A DNA stretch of 64,000 nt from Raoultibacter phocaeensis (GTDB taxonomy: Bacteria; Actinomycetota; Coriobacteriia; Coriobacteriales; Eggerthellaceae), in NCBI RefSeq assembly GCF_901411515.1, contig NZ_CABDUX010000001.1, positions 620,001-684,000 of the forward strand. The letters run 5' to 3'. This document shows positions 62,768 to 64,000 of this stretch, in pieces. The position numbers were made by a program, and so were the translations under genes. A model generated the notes under the pieces. That model was given only the letters and a program-made list of their open reading frames with translations, was not told the DNA's origin and ran no database searches. How positions within the stretch are numbered: position 1 is the first letter of the stretch; each line of letters starts with the position of its first letter.

Positions 62768-64000
62768 TCACAAAGAAACGTCGTCGACGGCTGAAACCTC
62801 AGAGCCCTCTGCCTTAACCGTCTGCTCGGCAGCGCACGATCCGTTCACCCAAGGAGATCGCTTTCCCATGGCAAGCGCAGCGAAACCGATTATGTACACG
62901 ATGAACATGACGCCCAATCCCCCATAGAGCATGGCGTAGTATCCACCCGTTGCCTCGATCAGGGCACCCCAGATCGCAGAGCTGAATGCGGAGCTCAAAC
63001 TCGCCACCGTAGCAACCACGGAGAAGATGCGCCCGTAATCGCGGCTTCCGAAGATCCCGCGCGTCATAAGCGATGTCGTAACCGTCGTGCTCGCAAAGAA
63101 CACGCCGAACAGAAACGCTCCCACGTACAAAGCGATCAGGCCCGTGCCTCCGAGAAACGTCATGATGCCGATGCCGAGGATACCGCTTGTGACAGCCGCG
63201 AATACGCCCGCCTTTACGCTGATGTCGTTGATGAAGCCGAGCAGAAGCTTGCCGAGCAGTTGGCCGACCAAAACCGCCGATGCGATGCTCGACACCACCA
63301 GCACCGAATACCCAAGCGTAGTCGCATAGGCCGGAAGATAGTAGTTGAGGGTAAGCCCTATGTCGGCTACGCCCGCATAGAGGGCGACCATGTACAGGAC
63401 GGGTGTCCGTAGAGCTTGACTGAACGTCGCGCCCTCAAGAACGGTATCCCCGCTTTTGCCTAGTCGAGCGCTTGCCTTCTCGCCATACCGCACAAGGCCC
63501 TTGTCGGCAGGTGCGTTTCTTATGAGGAAAGCAGCACACGGAAACCCGATGCAGGCCGAGATAAGACCGAATGCAAGATACCCGGCTCGCCATCCGAAAC
63601 TATCGATGAAAAAACCTCCGATAGGATTGAAGATAATGGCGCCGATACCCGTAAAGCACAACGCTACGCCCACGAAAAAACCGACGCGCTCTTTAAACCA
63701 ACGGTCGATCATCGTCGGAACCATCAGGTATAAGAGGATCGAGTTTGCCGCTCCTATAATTGCTCCAGCGCAGTAGAACTGCCAAAGAGCGGTAAACGTC
63801 GACATGCTCAGAAGCCCTAGAGAAACCATGGCGACGCATACCGAAAGTACCACACGCGCGTTAAACCGGTACAGCACCTTTCCCCCGAAAATCATGGCAA
63901 GGCTCATTGCAAGGTACTGGACCGAGATGTACGTGCCGAATCGACCCGCATCAATTCCCAGTTCGGCGCTTGCGGGAACGTAGAAGATGCCTACCGTGTT
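62768..64000 (-). CDS. MFS transporter (OFA/MCT-like), N-terminus outside the window
   Basis: At least 410 aa; the frame stays open to the last base of the window, so the true start lies beyond. Eleven helices are visible, with WFKERVGFFVGVALCFTGIG (about 100) and IFGSRDYGRIFSVVATVASL, as in oxalate/formate- and monocarboxylate-type MFS carriers. It is the first visible gene of the ligase/dehydrogenase/fixABCX operon. It probably brings in the organic acid that the ligase activates. Confidence 0.85.
   Translation of the reverse strand, partial: NTVGIFYVPASAELGIDAGRFGTYISVQYLAMSLAMIFGGKVLYRFNARVVLSVCVAMVSLGLLSMSTFTALWQFYCAGAIIGAANSILLYLMVPTMIDRWFKERVGFFVGVALCFTGIGAIIFNPIGGFFIDSFGWRAGYLAFGLISACIGFPCAAFLIRNAPADKGLVRYGEKASARLGKSGDTVLEGATFSQALRTPVLYMVALYAGVADIGLTLNYYLPAYATTLGYSVLVVSSIASAVLVGQLLGKLLLGFINDISVKAGVFAAVTSGILGIGIMTFLGGTGLIALYVGAFLFGVFFASTTVTTSLMTRGIFGSRDYGRIFSVVATVASLSSAFSSAIWGALIEATGGYYAMLYGGLGVMFIVYIIGFAALAMGKRSPWVNGSCAAEQTVKAEGSEVSAVDDVSL

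Overview
The window looks like chromosome from an anaerobic gut actinobacterium of the Eggerthellaceae (Coriobacteriia). This is judged from the moderately high GC content, the absence of sugar operons apart from one glycosidase, and the gene style: a Tat-exported flavin reductase paired with a membrane LuxR regulator, a DmsA-type molybdoenzyme, Hcp, FixABCX and many 12-TM carriers. Genus and species cannot be decided from the sequence alone.

Region 1 (about 1-24.5 kb) is an accessory amine/guanidine and amino-acid island. A glycine-amidinotransferase-type gene is present twice. The two copies sit in a 1193-bp repeat that reads as identical and is inverted (1937-3129 and 20426-21618). Copy 1 heads an operon with an EamA carrier, a true creatininase and a BCCT carrier. 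Copy 2 precedes a second EamA carrier and an unknown protein. Between the copies lie a Tat flavin reductase with its divergent LuxR regulator, an AAA/DUF4143 ATPase, a glutamate decarboxylase/antiporter pair (gadB, gadC), a TetR regulator and a ProP-type symporter. Next to copy 2 is an unusual fusion of a voltage-gated K+ channel, an ECF-S-like membrane module and a ROK sugar kinase. The working idea, which is inference, is that creatinine or creatine is imported, interconverted by creatininase and used by the amidinotransferase. The inverted repeats could let the 17.3-kb segment between them flip.

Region 2 (24.6-31 kb) holds housekeeping and signalling genes: a ferredoxin-like protein, a small alarmone synthetase, a diguanylate cyclase, MazG and a rubrerythrin-VIT1 iron/manganese protein. 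Region 3 (30.5-41.2 kb) is respiratory and nitrosative: a heme-b membrane subunit, a TorD-type chaperone, DmsB- and DmsA-like subunits, a two-component system whose sensor carries a CxxCH heme motif, then Hcp, a Crp/Fnr regulator and a cysteine hydrolase.

Region 4 (41.2-56.3 kb) is mixed. It contains a HEPN/MNT toxin-antitoxin pair, a DUF2064 protein, xanthine salvage (NCS2 permease and xpt), a DUF2207 membrane protein, a GH30 glycosidase, a DHA2 exporter, a UshA-like lipoprotein, a SugE/Gdx-type guanidinium exporter with a hairpin leader, a universal stress protein, MarR, an iron alcohol dehydrogenase and MerR.

Region 5 (56.4-64 kb) is one minus-strand operon: MFS carrier (cut by the window end), acyl-CoA ligase, CaiA-like acyl-CoA dehydrogenase, then FixA, FixB, FixC and FixX. 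It looks like a CoA-dependent enoate-reduction route coupled to a quinone-type electron-transfer flavoprotein.

Non-coding highlights are two 120-bp palindrome-ended elements (12223-12342 and 30285-30404), four tandem 20-bp repeats over the promoter of amidinotransferase copy 2, three ACCGTTT boxes at an exact 21-bp period upstream of gadC, and several long perfect operator-like dyads next to regulator genes. No rRNA, tRNA or CRISPR array was seen.
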